NCBI GenBank assembly: GCA_947632315.1
Contig: CANROV010000126.1
Coordinates: 1-5,930 of the forward strand
DNA from: Candidatus Gastranaerophilales bacterium
GTDB lineage: Bacteria; Cyanobacteriota; Vampirovibrionia; Gastranaerophilales; Gastranaerophilaceae
Length of the DNA stretch: 5,930 nucleotides
Direction of reading: 5' to 3'
Shown here: positions 1 to 5,930 of the stretch, one piece after another
Layout: every line of letters begins with the position of its first letter
How positions within the stretch are numbered: the stretch's first letter is position 1
The notes under the pieces: generated by a model
The model's input: only the letters and a program-made list of their open reading frames with translations
Told to the model about the DNA's origin: nothing
The model's database searches: none
Position numbers and translations under genes: made by a program

Positions 1-35
1 CACCGATAAATTATCGTTTAGTGAAAAATAAATGA
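1..35 (+). other. Possible 3' end of an upstream gene
   Basis: Two of the three forward frames are open from the window edge. One reads TDKLSFSEK and stops at TAA 29-31; the other reads PINYRLVKNK and stops at TGA 33-35. The third frame has a stop at once. Because the next gene starts at 43 with only a short gap and no obvious promoter fits between, an upstream co-transcribed gene is likely. Given that hsdR follows, hsdS or hsdM is the natural guess, but the few visible residues carry no recognisable motif, so frame and identity are both unproven. Confidence 0.25.
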
Positions 36-42
36 GGATAAA

Positions 43-891
43 ATGTTCGATTTTTTTAAGAAAAAAATGGATAATACAAATGAAAAATCAAATATAAGTA
101 ATATGAATGAAAATATTACTGAGCTTATGTATCCAATTGACAGACCAAGTCCAACACAATTCTTTGTTGATGTAAGAACTTTAGTTGGCTGTTGGCTTCA
201 GGAAGTTATGAAAAAATCAAATGGAGCGCATTGGTTAAAAACAATTTTAACCTATCCTTGTTTTGAACACTTATCAATCGCCTATAAGAATCAAATTTTT
301 TGTATTTTGATTGAAATAATAGATGAAAATACAAAAAAGTCCTATTTGCCCAATCAATACAGAGATAATCTTATAAATGAATGTAATAAAAATAATTTAA
401 TACCCTGTGTTTATAAGGTATATGTTAACGATCCGTTAAATCCTGCATATAATACATTAAAACCTATTGGTCAGGGTTGGAATTTATATCATGCTGTTAC
501 AGGGGATTTGATTGATGTTGAAGGAATTGTATCTGATTTACCTGTAGTAATGTCTGAATGGGAATTGTACGACTTTGCCATTCAAATCGTAAGAGATTAC
601 ATTGTAAACCAACTTCATTATCAAATTTTGTCATACCAAAATATTATAGGTATAGATCCGCAATTGTGGTTTGAAGATGAACACCACAATAAAAAATTTG
701 TTGTCATTAGATATACAAAGTATCCAGAGAATAAGACCCCAAAGCCTGATAATATTCTAGCAATTAAAAATAATTGTAACAATTATGGTGGCTATTTTGC
801 AAGTGTTGCTTTTCATGGTGAAAAAGTTCCTGATCTTCTTTACAGAGGAGATAAGGCATATCTTGTATTTGGCGGACTTGAAGAAATATAA
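43..891 (+). CDS. Uncharacterised protein encoded just upstream of hsdR
   Basis: I do not recognise this 282-aa protein with certainty. The ATG is preceded by GAGG at 34-37 with a 5-base spacer. The first 30 residues are polar, Lys/Asn-rich and probably disordered. No signal peptide or convincing membrane helix is visible, so it is probably cytoplasmic. The middle (about residues 35-200) is mixed alpha/beta with many aromatics. The C-terminal part (about 200-282) has a more conserved look: PQLWF at 206-210, then FVVIRYTKYPE at 219-229, GGYFASVAF at 249-257 and LYRGD at 266-270. That strand-rich tail resembles, from memory, the C-terminal part of hypothetical proteins seen near restriction and other defence genes. 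It ends right before the hsdR ribosome binding site, so it is probably in the hsd operon and may be an accessory factor. A second in-frame ATG at 67-69 (residue 9) is a possible alternative start. Confidence 0.85.
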   Translation: MFDFFKKKMDNTNEKSNISNMNENITELMYPIDRPSPTQFFVDVRTLVGCWLQEVMKKSNGAHWLKTILTYPCFEHLSIAYKNQIFCILIEIIDENTKKSYLPNQYRDNLINECNKNNLIPCVYKVYVNDPLNPAYNTLKPIGQGWNLYHAVTGDLIDVEGIVSDLPVVMSEWELYDFAIQIVRDYIVNQLHYQILSYQNIIGIDPQLWFEDEHHNKKFVVIRYTKYPENKTPKPDNILAIKNNCNNYGGYFASVAFHGEKVPDLLYRGDKAYLVFGGLEEI

Positions 892-897
892 AAGGAG
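891..897 (+). promoter_or_regulatory. Ribosome binding site that fixes the hsdR start
   Basis: AAAGGAG is a near-perfect Shine-Dalgarno sequence 5 bases before the ATG at 903. The in-frame GTG at 897 lies on the last base of this site and so cannot be the start it serves. The site begins on the final base of the preceding stop codon, which suggests translational coupling between the two genes. Confidence 0.8.
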
Positions 898-902
898 TGG
901 CT

Positions 903-3900
903 ATGCAAGGACTATACACAGAAGAAAGTTATGAAAATTCAGTAATAGAACTGTTCCAAAATATGGGTTATCAACATGTCTGGGGACCGGATATTGAAAC
1001 TCGTGATTTTTATAGTCCTTTATACGAAGCTGTACTCGTAGATTATATCCACAGACTAAACAAAAATGCTCCTGAAGATGCAATTCAAGATGCACTATAC
1101 AAAATTAAAAATATAGATAATAACGAGTTATTACAACAAAATATGGTTTTTATGGATTATTTGCAGAACGGTATTCAAGCTCGTTATATGGAAAATGGGG
1201 AACAACGTTCAACAATAATTTATCTTGTTGATTATAATAAACCTGAAAACAACTCATTTATTGTAGCAAACCAATGGACTTTTATTGAAAATTCCGAAAA
1301 AAGACCTGATGTTTTGATTTTCTTAAATGGTTTACCTGTTGTTTTATTTGAACTAAAATCTCCCTCAAGAGAAGAAACTGATGCTTCTGCCGCATATAGA
1401 CAAATAAGGAACTACATGAAAGAAATTCCTTCAATGTTTATCTATAATGCAATTTGCGTAATGTCTGATATGCTAACATCTAAAGCCGGTACGATTACTT
1501 CAGGCGAAGACAGATATATGGAATGGAAAACCAAAGACGGTAATTATGAAAATACGCAATACGCACAATTTGATACGTTTATCGAGGGTATTTTTGAGAA
1601 AAGCAGATTACTCGATATTATAAAGAATTTTATTTGTTTTAATAAAGACGGAGCTGACAGTTTCAAAATACTTGCAGGATATCATCAATACTTCGCCGTC
1701 AAAAAAGCAATAGAATCAACAAAACACGCAACGCAAACTGACGGAAGAGGCGGTGTATTTTGGCACACCCAAGGAAGCGGAAAATCATTATCAATGGTAT
1801 TCTATGCTCACTTGTTGCAAGAAACCCTAAACAGCCCAACTATTGTTGTAATGACAGACCGCAACGATTTAGATAATCAATTATACGGACAATTCTCAAG
1901 ATGTAAGGACTTTTTAAGACAAACTCCCATCCAAGCTACTTGCAGGAAGTTAGGCGAAAATCCGTCATCATCTGATATCGGATTAAAAGATTGGCTTGAT
2001 GGCAGAGAAGCTAACGGCATTATTTTTACAACAATGCAAAAATTTGAAGAATCAGATGAACCATTGTCAGAACGCAGAAATATAATCGTTATGGCAGATG
2101 AGGCTCACAGAGGTCAATATGGATTCGCTGAAAAAGTTGATGATAAAACAGGAAAAATTAAAACAGGTGCGGCAAGAATTATAAGAAATTGTCTGCCAAA
2201 CGCAACTTATATAGGTTTTACAGGAACGCCAATTTCGGTTAAAGACAGAAACACAAGAGAAGTGTTCGGAGATTATATTGATATTTATGATATGACACAA
2301 GCTGTTGAAGATGGTGCAACTCGTCCTGTTTACTACGAAAGCAGAGTTGTAAAATTGCAACTTGATTCTGCTACATTAGCATTAATTGATAAAGAATACG
2401 AAATAATGTCGTTAAATGCAGATGCTGATGTTGTTGAAAAGAGCAAGAGACAATTAGCAAACTTTGAAGAAGTATTAGGTAATGAAAATACGATAAATTC
2501 TCTTGTAGATGATATTTTAAATCACTATGAAAACAACAGAGAAAGCCTCTTAACCGGTAAAGCAATGATAGTTGCATATTCTCGACAAATTGCTATGAAA
2601 ATTTATCGCAGGATTTTGGAACTACGACCGGAATGGGGCGAAAAGAATAAAGAAAAAATTGCAGTTGTTATGACATCAGATAATAACGATCCTGAAGATT
2701 GGCGAAATGTAATTGGCAATAAGACATATAAAAATGAACTTGCAAAACGTTTTAAGGATAATGATGATCCGTTAAAAATAGCAATTGTTGTTGATATGTG
2801 GCTCACAGGATTTGATGTTCCGTCACTTGCTACAATGTATGTATATAAACCAATGTCGGGTTACAATCTTATGCAGGCTATTGCAAGAGTAAATCGAGTA
2901 TTCAGAGATAAAGAAGGTGGCTTAATTGTTGATTATGTTGGAATTGCAACAGCATTAAAACAAGCAATGAATGATTACACCGTAAGAGATAGAAAGAATT
3001 ATGGCAATATGGACATTTCAAAAATGTCATATCCTAAATTTAAAGAAAAATTGGAAGTTTGCCAAGATTTATTACATGGTTATGATTATTCTAAATTTAT
3101 GACAGGCTCTGATCTTGACAGAGCCAAAACAATATCAGGTGCGGTTAACTTCTTAATTAATCCCTCTATGCAAGATAAAAAAGATTTATATTTAAAAGAA
3201 GCTCTAATGTTGCACCAAGCACTGTCGTTATGCTCCTCAATTGCTAAAGATGATGAAAGAATTGAGGCGGCATTCTTTGAATCAATCAGAGTATTAATCG
3301 GAAGATTAACTAATACAGGTGTTGGTAAAAAGATTTCATTGCCGGAAATGAATGCAAGAATAAATGAACTACTAAAACAAAGTATTAAAAGTGAGGGTGT
3401 AATCAATTTATTCTCGGATATTAAAGAAGAATTTTCGCTCTTTGATCCGAAGTTTTTAGATGAAATTGCAAAGATGAAAGAAAAAAATCTTGCAGTTGAA
3501 ATTTTGAAAAAACTATTAGCAGAACAGATTTCTGTTTATAAAAGAACAAATGCCGTTAAAAGTGAAAAATTTAGTGAAATGATGCAAATGGCAATAAATA
3601 GATATATTAACGGCTTAATTACTAATGCTGAAGTTATTGAAGAGCTGTTAAAAATGGCAAAACAAATAGCAGAAGGTGAACAGCCTATTAATGGATTATC
3701 AAAAGAGGAAACGGCGTTCTATGATGCTCTAACAAAACCACAAGCAGTTAAAGACTTCTATCAGAATGAAGAATTAGTTGCCATGACAAAAGAATTAACT
3801 GATACGCTTCGTTCTAATAAAACGATTGACTGGCAGAAAAAAGAATCTGCACGTGCAAAAATGCGTAAGATTATAAAAAGATTACTTAAAAAATATAATT

Positions 3901-3983
3901 ATCCGCCGGAAGGTCAAGAGGATGCATTACAAACGGTAATGACTCAATGTGAATTATGGACTGATAATATAATGGAAGTATAA
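903..3983 (+). CDS. hsdR: Type I restriction endonuclease subunit R (HsdR)
   Basis: This is the 1026-aa motor and nuclease subunit of a type I restriction-modification enzyme, which translocates DNA using ATP and cuts unmodified DNA when bound to HsdM2HsdS. The length is close to that of EcoR124I HsdR. The PD-(D/E)xK nuclease is intact: D136 (RPDVLIF), E150 and K152 (FELKSP), with the following QxxxY motif at Q167-Y171. The D-to-E spacing of 14 residues matches what I recall for EcoR124I. The SF2 motor follows: Walker A with G291-S295 (HTQGSGKS), DEAH box at D399-H402, GFTGTP at 438-443, DMWLTGFDVP at 631-640 and QAIARVNR at 658-665. The remaining C-terminal third is helical and charged, as expected for the region contacting the methyltransferase core. 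No frameshift or missing catalytic residue is visible, so it should be active if hsdM and hsdS are present; neither is inside the window. Confidence 0.97.
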   Translation: MQGLYTEESYENSVIELFQNMGYQHVWGPDIETRDFYSPLYEAVLVDYIHRLNKNAPEDAIQDALYKIKNIDNNELLQQNMVFMDYLQNGIQARYMENGEQRSTIIYLVDYNKPENNSFIVANQWTFIENSEKRPDVLIFLNGLPVVLFELKSPSREETDASAAYRQIRNYMKEIPSMFIYNAICVMSDMLTSKAGTITSGEDRYMEWKTKDGNYENTQYAQFDTFIEGIFEKSRLLDIIKNFICFNKDGADSFKILAGYHQYFAVKKAIESTKHATQTDGRGGVFWHTQGSGKSLSMVFYAHLLQETLNSPTIVVMTDRNDLDNQLYGQFSRCKDFLRQTPIQATCRKLGENPSSSDIGLKDWLDGREANGIIFTTMQKFEESDEPLSERRNIIVMADEAHRGQYGFAEKVDDKTGKIKTGAARIIRNCLPNATYIGFTGTPISVKDRNTREVFGDYIDIYDMTQAVEDGATRPVYYESRVVKLQLDSATLALIDKEYEIMSLNADADVVEKSKRQLANFEEVLGNENTINSLVDDILNHYENNRESLLTGKAMIVAYSRQIAMKIYRRILELRPEWGEKNKEKIAVVMTSDNNDPEDWRNVIGNKTYKNELAKRFKDNDDPLKIAIVVDMWLTGFDVPSLATMYVYKPMSGYNLMQAIARVNRVFRDKEGGLIVDYVGIATALKQAMNDYTVRDRKNYGNMDISKMSYPKFKEKLEVCQDLLHGYDYSKFMTGSDLDRAKTISGAVNFLINPSMQDKKDLYLKEALMLHQALSLCSSIAKDDERIEAAFFESIRVLIGRLTNTGVGKKISLPEMNARINELLKQSIKSEGVINLFSDIKEEFSLFDPKFLDEIAKMKEKNLAVEILKKLLAEQISVYKRTNAVKSEKFSEMMQMAINRYINGLITNAEVIEELLKMAKQIAEGEQPINGLSKEETAFYDALTKPQAVKDFYQNEELVAMTKELTDTLRSNKTIDWQKKESARAKMRKIIKRLLKKYNYPPEGQEDALQTVMTQCELWTDNIMEV

Positions 3984-3989
3984 GGAAGG
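3982..3989 (+). promoter_or_regulatory. Ribosome binding site that fixes the start of the HTH gene
   Basis: AAGGAAGG begins inside the hsdR stop codon and sits 5 bases before the ATG at 3995. The in-frame GTG at 3989 overlaps this site and is therefore rejected as start. The arrangement mirrors the hsdR start and implies that the HTH gene is translated from the same message. Confidence 0.75.
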
Positions 3990-3994
3990 TGTAT

Positions 3995-4768
3995 ATGGTC
4001 AAAGATTTAACTAATTCCAGAATAGATAGACAAAATATTTTAAATAATGAAATTGCTGTGGCAGAAATTCAAGAAAAATCCGGAGTTGAAGGAATTGTTT
4101 GGAATGATAAAATGTACGTTACAAAAGAAATGACCGCTGATTTCTTTGATGTGGACATTAGAACTATAAGCAGGTATATTGAACAAAACAATGAAGAATT
4201 GGTTTCTAATGGTTACATAGTATTAAAGGGTAAAAAACTATCAGAATTTTTAAATGCTGATATTAATTTTGTGAGGGACATTAATGTCCCTCACAAAATT
4301 AGAAATTTAGGATTGTTTGATTTTAAAGCATTTTTAAATATGGCAATGCTTCTTTCTGAAAGCGAAAAAGCAAGAGCTTTAAGGCAGATGATGTTAGATA
4401 TTGTAATTGATTTAATAAATAGGAAAACCGGTGGTGGAACCAAATATATAAATCAACGCGATAAAGATTTTGTTTTTGCCTCAATACAGGAAGAAAATTA
4501 CAGAAGACAATTTACTGATGCTTTGAAAAATTATGTAGAAGATAATAAATTTAAATATGCACATTTTACAGATTTAATATATGTTAGCATATTTAAAGAA
4601 AAAGCTGTAGAATATAAAAAAATATTAGATTTAAAGGAAAATGAGAAAGTAAGAGATACTTTTTATAGCGAAATTCTTGACATAATTGCTGCATATCCAA
4701 AGAGGAAGAACAAAAATGGCAAGCAGAGATATGGCTCTCAGAGAGGCATTTCATTATCAATTAGCTGA
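3995..4768 (+). CDS. HTH DNA-binding protein, apparently C-terminally truncated
   Basis: This 257-aa protein is a likely sequence-specific DNA-binding regulator of the following toxin gene. A helix-turn-helix is readable at about residues 42-63 (VTKEMTADFFDVD then IRTISRYIEQ), followed by NGYIVLKGKKLSEF (72-85). A linker at 90-103 is encoded by a perfect palindrome. Next comes a conserved-looking helical core: LGLFDFKAFLNMAMLL (105-120), SEKARALRQMMLDIVID (123-139), GGGTKYINQRD (146-156) and KVRDTFYSEILDIIAAY (218-234). From memory, proteins with this core occur widely in bacteria next to Doc-type toxins, annotated simply as DNA-binding protein, and are usually longer. After IAAY the present protein ends in 23 basic, low-complexity residues that do not look family-like, while a family-like continuation appears in another frame at 4716. 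The N-terminal HTH is reminiscent of RhuM proteins, but the RhuM core VGYRVxS is absent. It follows hsdR by 11 bases. Confidence 0.88.
   Translation: MVKDLTNSRIDRQNILNNEIAVAEIQEKSGVEGIVWNDKMYVTKEMTADFFDVDIRTISRYIEQNNEELVSNGYIVLKGKKLSEFLNADINFVRDINVPHKIRNLGLFDFKAFLNMAMLLSESEKARALRQMMLDIVIDLINRKTGGGTKYINQRDKDFVFASIQEENYRRQFTDALKNYVEDNKFKYAHFTDLIYVSIFKEKAVEYKKILDLKENEKVRDTFYSEILDIIAAYPKRKNKNGKQRYGSQRGISLSIS
4264..4301. repeat. Perfect 38-bp palindrome inside the HTH gene
   Basis: The left half, TAATTTTGTGAGGGACATT (4264-4282), is exactly reverse-complemented by 4283-4301 with no spacer and no mismatch. The central 24 bases (4271-4294) hold the GC-richer core GTGAGGG...CCCTCAC, which stands out from AT-rich surroundings. 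It encodes residues 90-103 of the HTH protein without breaking the frame, in the linker between the HTH part and the helical core. It could be an operator for the encoded regulator, an inserted palindromic element tolerated in frame, or an mRNA hairpin affecting downstream expression. It is not a standard terminator because no T-run follows on either strand. Confidence 0.95.
4702..4708 (+). promoter_or_regulatory. Internal ribosome binding site for the 57-aa gene
   Basis: GAGGAAG lies 7 bases before the ATG at 4716, inside the end of the preceding reading frame. It supports independent translation of the 57-aa protein and selects ATG 4716 over the upstream in-frame TTG at 4686, which has no comparable site. 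Confidence 0.6.
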
Positions 4769-4889
4769 ATATATTCAACCTCTAGACAAAGACGAATACC
4801 AAAAATTTTTGGGTGCAACCGGAGATGAATTAGAGAAATTAATGCAAGAAAACCAAGATGTCCTTAAAAGATTAAAGGAACGTAATTAA
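4716..4889 (+). CDS. Putative 57-aa antitoxin, detached C-terminal domain of the HTH regulator
   Basis: The predicted product is small, charged and helical: it begins MASRDMALREAFHYQLAEYI, continues through a DKDEYQKFLGATGDELEKL stretch and ends in VLKRLKER (residues 48-55). The start is chosen from the internal ribosome binding site at 4702-4708. It overlaps the end of the HTH gene by 53 bases in another frame, and its stop codon shares one base with the toxin start (TAATG), the same stop/start arrangement I recall for phd-doc of phage P1. From memory, sequences like MASRDxAxREALH...EY normally form the C-terminus of the HTH protein family, so this ORF probably arose by deletion plus frame change. 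Two readings remain open: a functional stand-alone antitoxin that wraps the Doc toxin as the C-terminus of Phd does, or the residue of a broken gene. The intact toxin downstream favours a functional neutraliser. Confidence 0.7.
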   Translation: MASRDMALREAFHYQLAEYIQPLDKDEYQKFLGATGDELEKLMQENQDVLKRLKERN

Positions 4890-5323
4890 TGGCCATTCAA
4901 TATATAACAATAGAACAGGCAATAGAAACACATAAAAAAACTATTAAATATAGTGGCGGAGGTCTGGAGGGGCGTCTAAATATCGGACAACTTGAAAGCG
5001 TACTTGAACATATAAAAAATGATGATTATTACCCAACTTTTGTTGATAAACTGACACATTTATTTTTTGGAGCATGCAAGTTTCATTGTTTTGAAGATGG
5101 GAATAAGCGAATTGCAATAACTTTGTCTGCACATTTTTTATTATTAAATGGCTACATGGCAGTTGCTAAAGATTTTTTTGCAATAACTGAGAATATTAGT
5201 TATGAAGTTGCGTCCGGTAAAATTTCAAAAGAACTATTACATCGTATTATGACGGCTATTATGGATGGAACATATAATTACGATGAAGAATTAAAATTAG
5301 ATATATATAATGCAATTCAATAA
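4889..5323 (+). CDS. doc: Doc (death-on-curing) family toxin, Fic fold
   Basis: This 144-aa protein carries the Doc signature HxFxDGNKR at residues 66-74 (H66, F68, D70, G71, N72, K73, R74). The helices around it fit the family: an N-terminal YITIEQAIETH, a GLEGRLNIGQLESVLEHI block (25-42) matching the family's conserved Gly/Leu-rich segment, and ITLSAHFLLLNGY (77-89) after the motif. P1 Doc, about 126 aa, phosphorylates EF-Tu and stops translation; the family member here has Lys rather than the second Gly of AMP-transferring Fic enzymes (GNGR), so kinase rather than AMPylation activity is expected. The ATG overlaps the stop of the 57-aa gene, with AAAGGAA at 4874-4880 upstream, implying coupled translation. 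No truncation is seen and all motif residues are present, so a neutralising partner should be needed. Confidence 0.93.
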   Translation: MAIQYITIEQAIETHKKTIKYSGGGLEGRLNIGQLESVLEHIKNDDYYPTFVDKLTHLFFGACKFHCFEDGNKRIAITLSAHFLLLNGYMAVAKDFFAITENISYEVASGKISKELLHRIMTAIMDGTYNYDEELKLDIYNAIQ

Positions 5324-5768
5324 CGATTTTTTATTATAAATAGATTAATCTTACAATTGATTTTTATTAAAACTTATTTCAAACACAGTTCAAAAAGTGT
5401 TCAATAGAGTCAAGAAAGCTTATAAATTATTTATATGATAAAAATTATTTTCATATAAATAATTTGAAATTTGAACTTACAATTTAGCACTTGATATTTT
5501 AAATTCAATATACCAAAATTTTTCGATTTTTTTTAATACATCTATTAAATTATAGTATTTACCCTATTATCGACAATTAATTTCTATAAATTTATCTCGT
5601 GATGTTTTTTCAGTTTTCATAAATATATCCTATAACAATAAAATCGAGCATTAATGCCACTTTACTTAATATTAAACATTCTTTTTAAATTTTTATACCT
5701 TTTATTAAACTCTTTGCCACCACTTCCATATTATTTAAAGCCAAATGTAAGTGGAATTTATAAGCAGA
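5324..5768. other. AT-rich intergenic region without a convincing gene
   Basis: About 445 bases that are visibly richer in A and T than the genes. All frames are broken by frequent stops. Visible structure is limited to a 15-bp inverted repeat at 5424-5465, a repeated CTTACAATT (5350-5358 and 5476-5484), a 10-bp palindrome GCATTAATGC (5648-5657), and a weak CCACTT/AAGTGG pair (5720-5725 with 5749-5754). No tRNA, CRISPR repeat or insertion sequence end was recognised. A strong terminator for the operon was not found. Confidence 0.7.
5424..5465. repeat. 15-bp perfect inverted repeat with 12-base loop
   Basis: AAATTATTTATATGA at 5424-5438 is the exact reverse complement of 5451-5465. The stem is nearly all A/T and no T-run follows on either strand, so a classical intrinsic terminator is doubtful. 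It lies about 100 bases past the toxin gene and may protect the 3' end of the operon message, act as a weak bidirectional transcription end, or be a protein-binding site. Confidence 0.75.
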
Positions 5769-5924
5769 TTATTTGCTTAAAACTTTTCTATAACTCTTTA
5801 GATAAATATTTTTAATTTTAAGACGTTCTTTTTCTCTATGTTTTTGTGTATCTTTTGAAACCAAGTATTTTTCAGATACATATAATTTTCCGTTACATAA
5901 ATAAAGATAAACCTTTGTATTCAT
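5769..5924 (-). CDS. Possible small basic protein, open to the window edge
   Basis: Read on the minus strand, ATG at 5924-5922 opens 51 codons ending at TAA 5771-5769. The product begins MNTKVYLYLCNGKLYVSEKY, then a Lys/Arg-rich helical tail containing HREKERLKIKNIYLKSYRK. The alternation of a strand-like start and a charged helix looks more protein-like than chance, and codons favour A/T ends like the other genes. Only six bases lie upstream in the window (in-frame GTT TAT), so no ribosome binding site can be judged and the gene may start further out. After the stop, the same frame stays open for 26 more codons (SAYKFHLHLAL onward), so a nonsense-interrupted longer gene is possible. No family is recognised. 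It would converge on the defence operon. Confidence 0.4.
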   Translation of the reverse strand: MNTKVYLYLCNGKLYVSEKYLVSKDTQKHREKERLKIKNIYLKSYRKVLSK

Positions 5925-5930
5925 ATAAAC

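Noticed and set aside
4..16. 13-base palindrome CGATAA-A-TTATCG near the left edge
   Set aside because: Short, AT-rich and probably inside the end of the upstream gene; there is no promoter next to it to make an operator likely.
897..899. GTG as the hsdR start codon
   Set aside because: It overlaps the last base of the AAAGGAG ribosome binding site; ATG 903 has the proper spacing.
901..1095. Minus-strand ORF of 64 codons inside hsdR
   Set aside because: Antisense shadow of a strongly supported gene; the Cys/His/Leu-rich product is typical of reverse reading.
2067..3406. Four minus-strand ORFs of 67-106 codons inside hsdR
   Set aside because: All lie opposite conserved helicase or C-terminal coding sequence, with no ribosome binding site or family-like composition.
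3989..3991. GTG as the HTH gene start codon
   Set aside because: It overlaps the AAGGAAGG ribosome binding site; ATG 3995 is correctly spaced.
4264..4301. The palindrome as an intrinsic terminator
   Set aside because: No T-run follows the stem on either strand (AAAATTA follows), and the coding frame continues unbroken through it.
4686..4715. TTG-initiated longer form of the 57-aa protein
   Set aside because: No ribosome binding site precedes the TTG, whereas GAGGAAG precedes ATG 4716. The extra ten codons overlap the HTH gene's frame.
4693..4720. Programmed -1 frameshift joining the HTH gene to the 57-aa frame
   Set aside because: The second frame is +1 relative to the first, not -1, and the only A-run is five bases long. 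A deletion with an indel explains the layout better, although a rare +1 event is not excluded.
3995..4768. Assignment of the HTH protein as a true RhuM virulence protein
   Set aside because: Only the N-terminal HTH region is reminiscent; the typical RhuM core motif VGYRVxS is missing and the central domain differs.
4944..5132. Minus-strand ORF of 62 codons opposite doc
   Set aside because: It lies opposite the conserved Doc motif and has no features of a gene.
5327..5332. T6 run right after doc as a terminator
   Set aside because: No GC-containing hairpin precedes it; the upstream bases do not pair convincingly.
5567..5620. Minus-strand 17-codon ORF (MKTEKTSRDKFIEINCR) with an AGGA upstream
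   Set aside because: Too short to support from sequence alone; an AGGA by chance is expected in such AT-rich DNA.

Overview
This is a low-GC bacterial defence locus. It reads as a single + strand operon for about 5.3 kb, followed by an AT-rich intergenic tail and a small minus-strand ORF at the right edge. The standard bacterial genetic code fits: TGG codes Trp, TGA is used as a stop, and good Shine-Dalgarno sites precede every gene. The AT-rich codon usage suits a host-associated Bacillota or gut melainabacterium-type organism, but the window does not settle the taxon.

Layout: (1) positions 1-35 hold at most the last few codons of an upstream gene, plausibly hsdS or hsdM judging only from the neighbour. 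(2) 43-891 encodes an uncharacterised 282-aa protein. (3) 903-3983 encodes the type I restriction subunit HsdR, with intact nuclease and helicase motifs. (4) 3995-4768 encodes an HTH DNA-binding protein whose C-terminus appears to have been cut off by a frame change. (5) 4716-4889, in another frame, encodes a 57-aa protein that looks like the missing C-terminal domain of gene 4, now with its own ribosome binding site. (6) 4889-5323 encodes a Doc/Fic-fold toxin overlapping gene 5 by one base (TAATG). (7) 5324-5768 is AT-rich with no convincing gene. (8) 5769-5924 is a possible 51-aa minus-strand ORF reaching the window edge.

Working model (inference): a type I restriction-modification operon carries a downstream Doc toxin module. 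Genes are separated by 11 bases or overlap, so they are probably co-transcribed. The HTH protein would be the DNA-binding autoregulator, the 57-aa protein the toxin neutraliser, and Doc the toxin, together acting as an addiction or back-up abortive-infection arm of the restriction system. The two most unusual sequence features are a perfect 38-bp palindrome inside the HTH gene, and the apparent fission of what I remember as a single regulator/antitoxin polypeptide into two overlapping genes.
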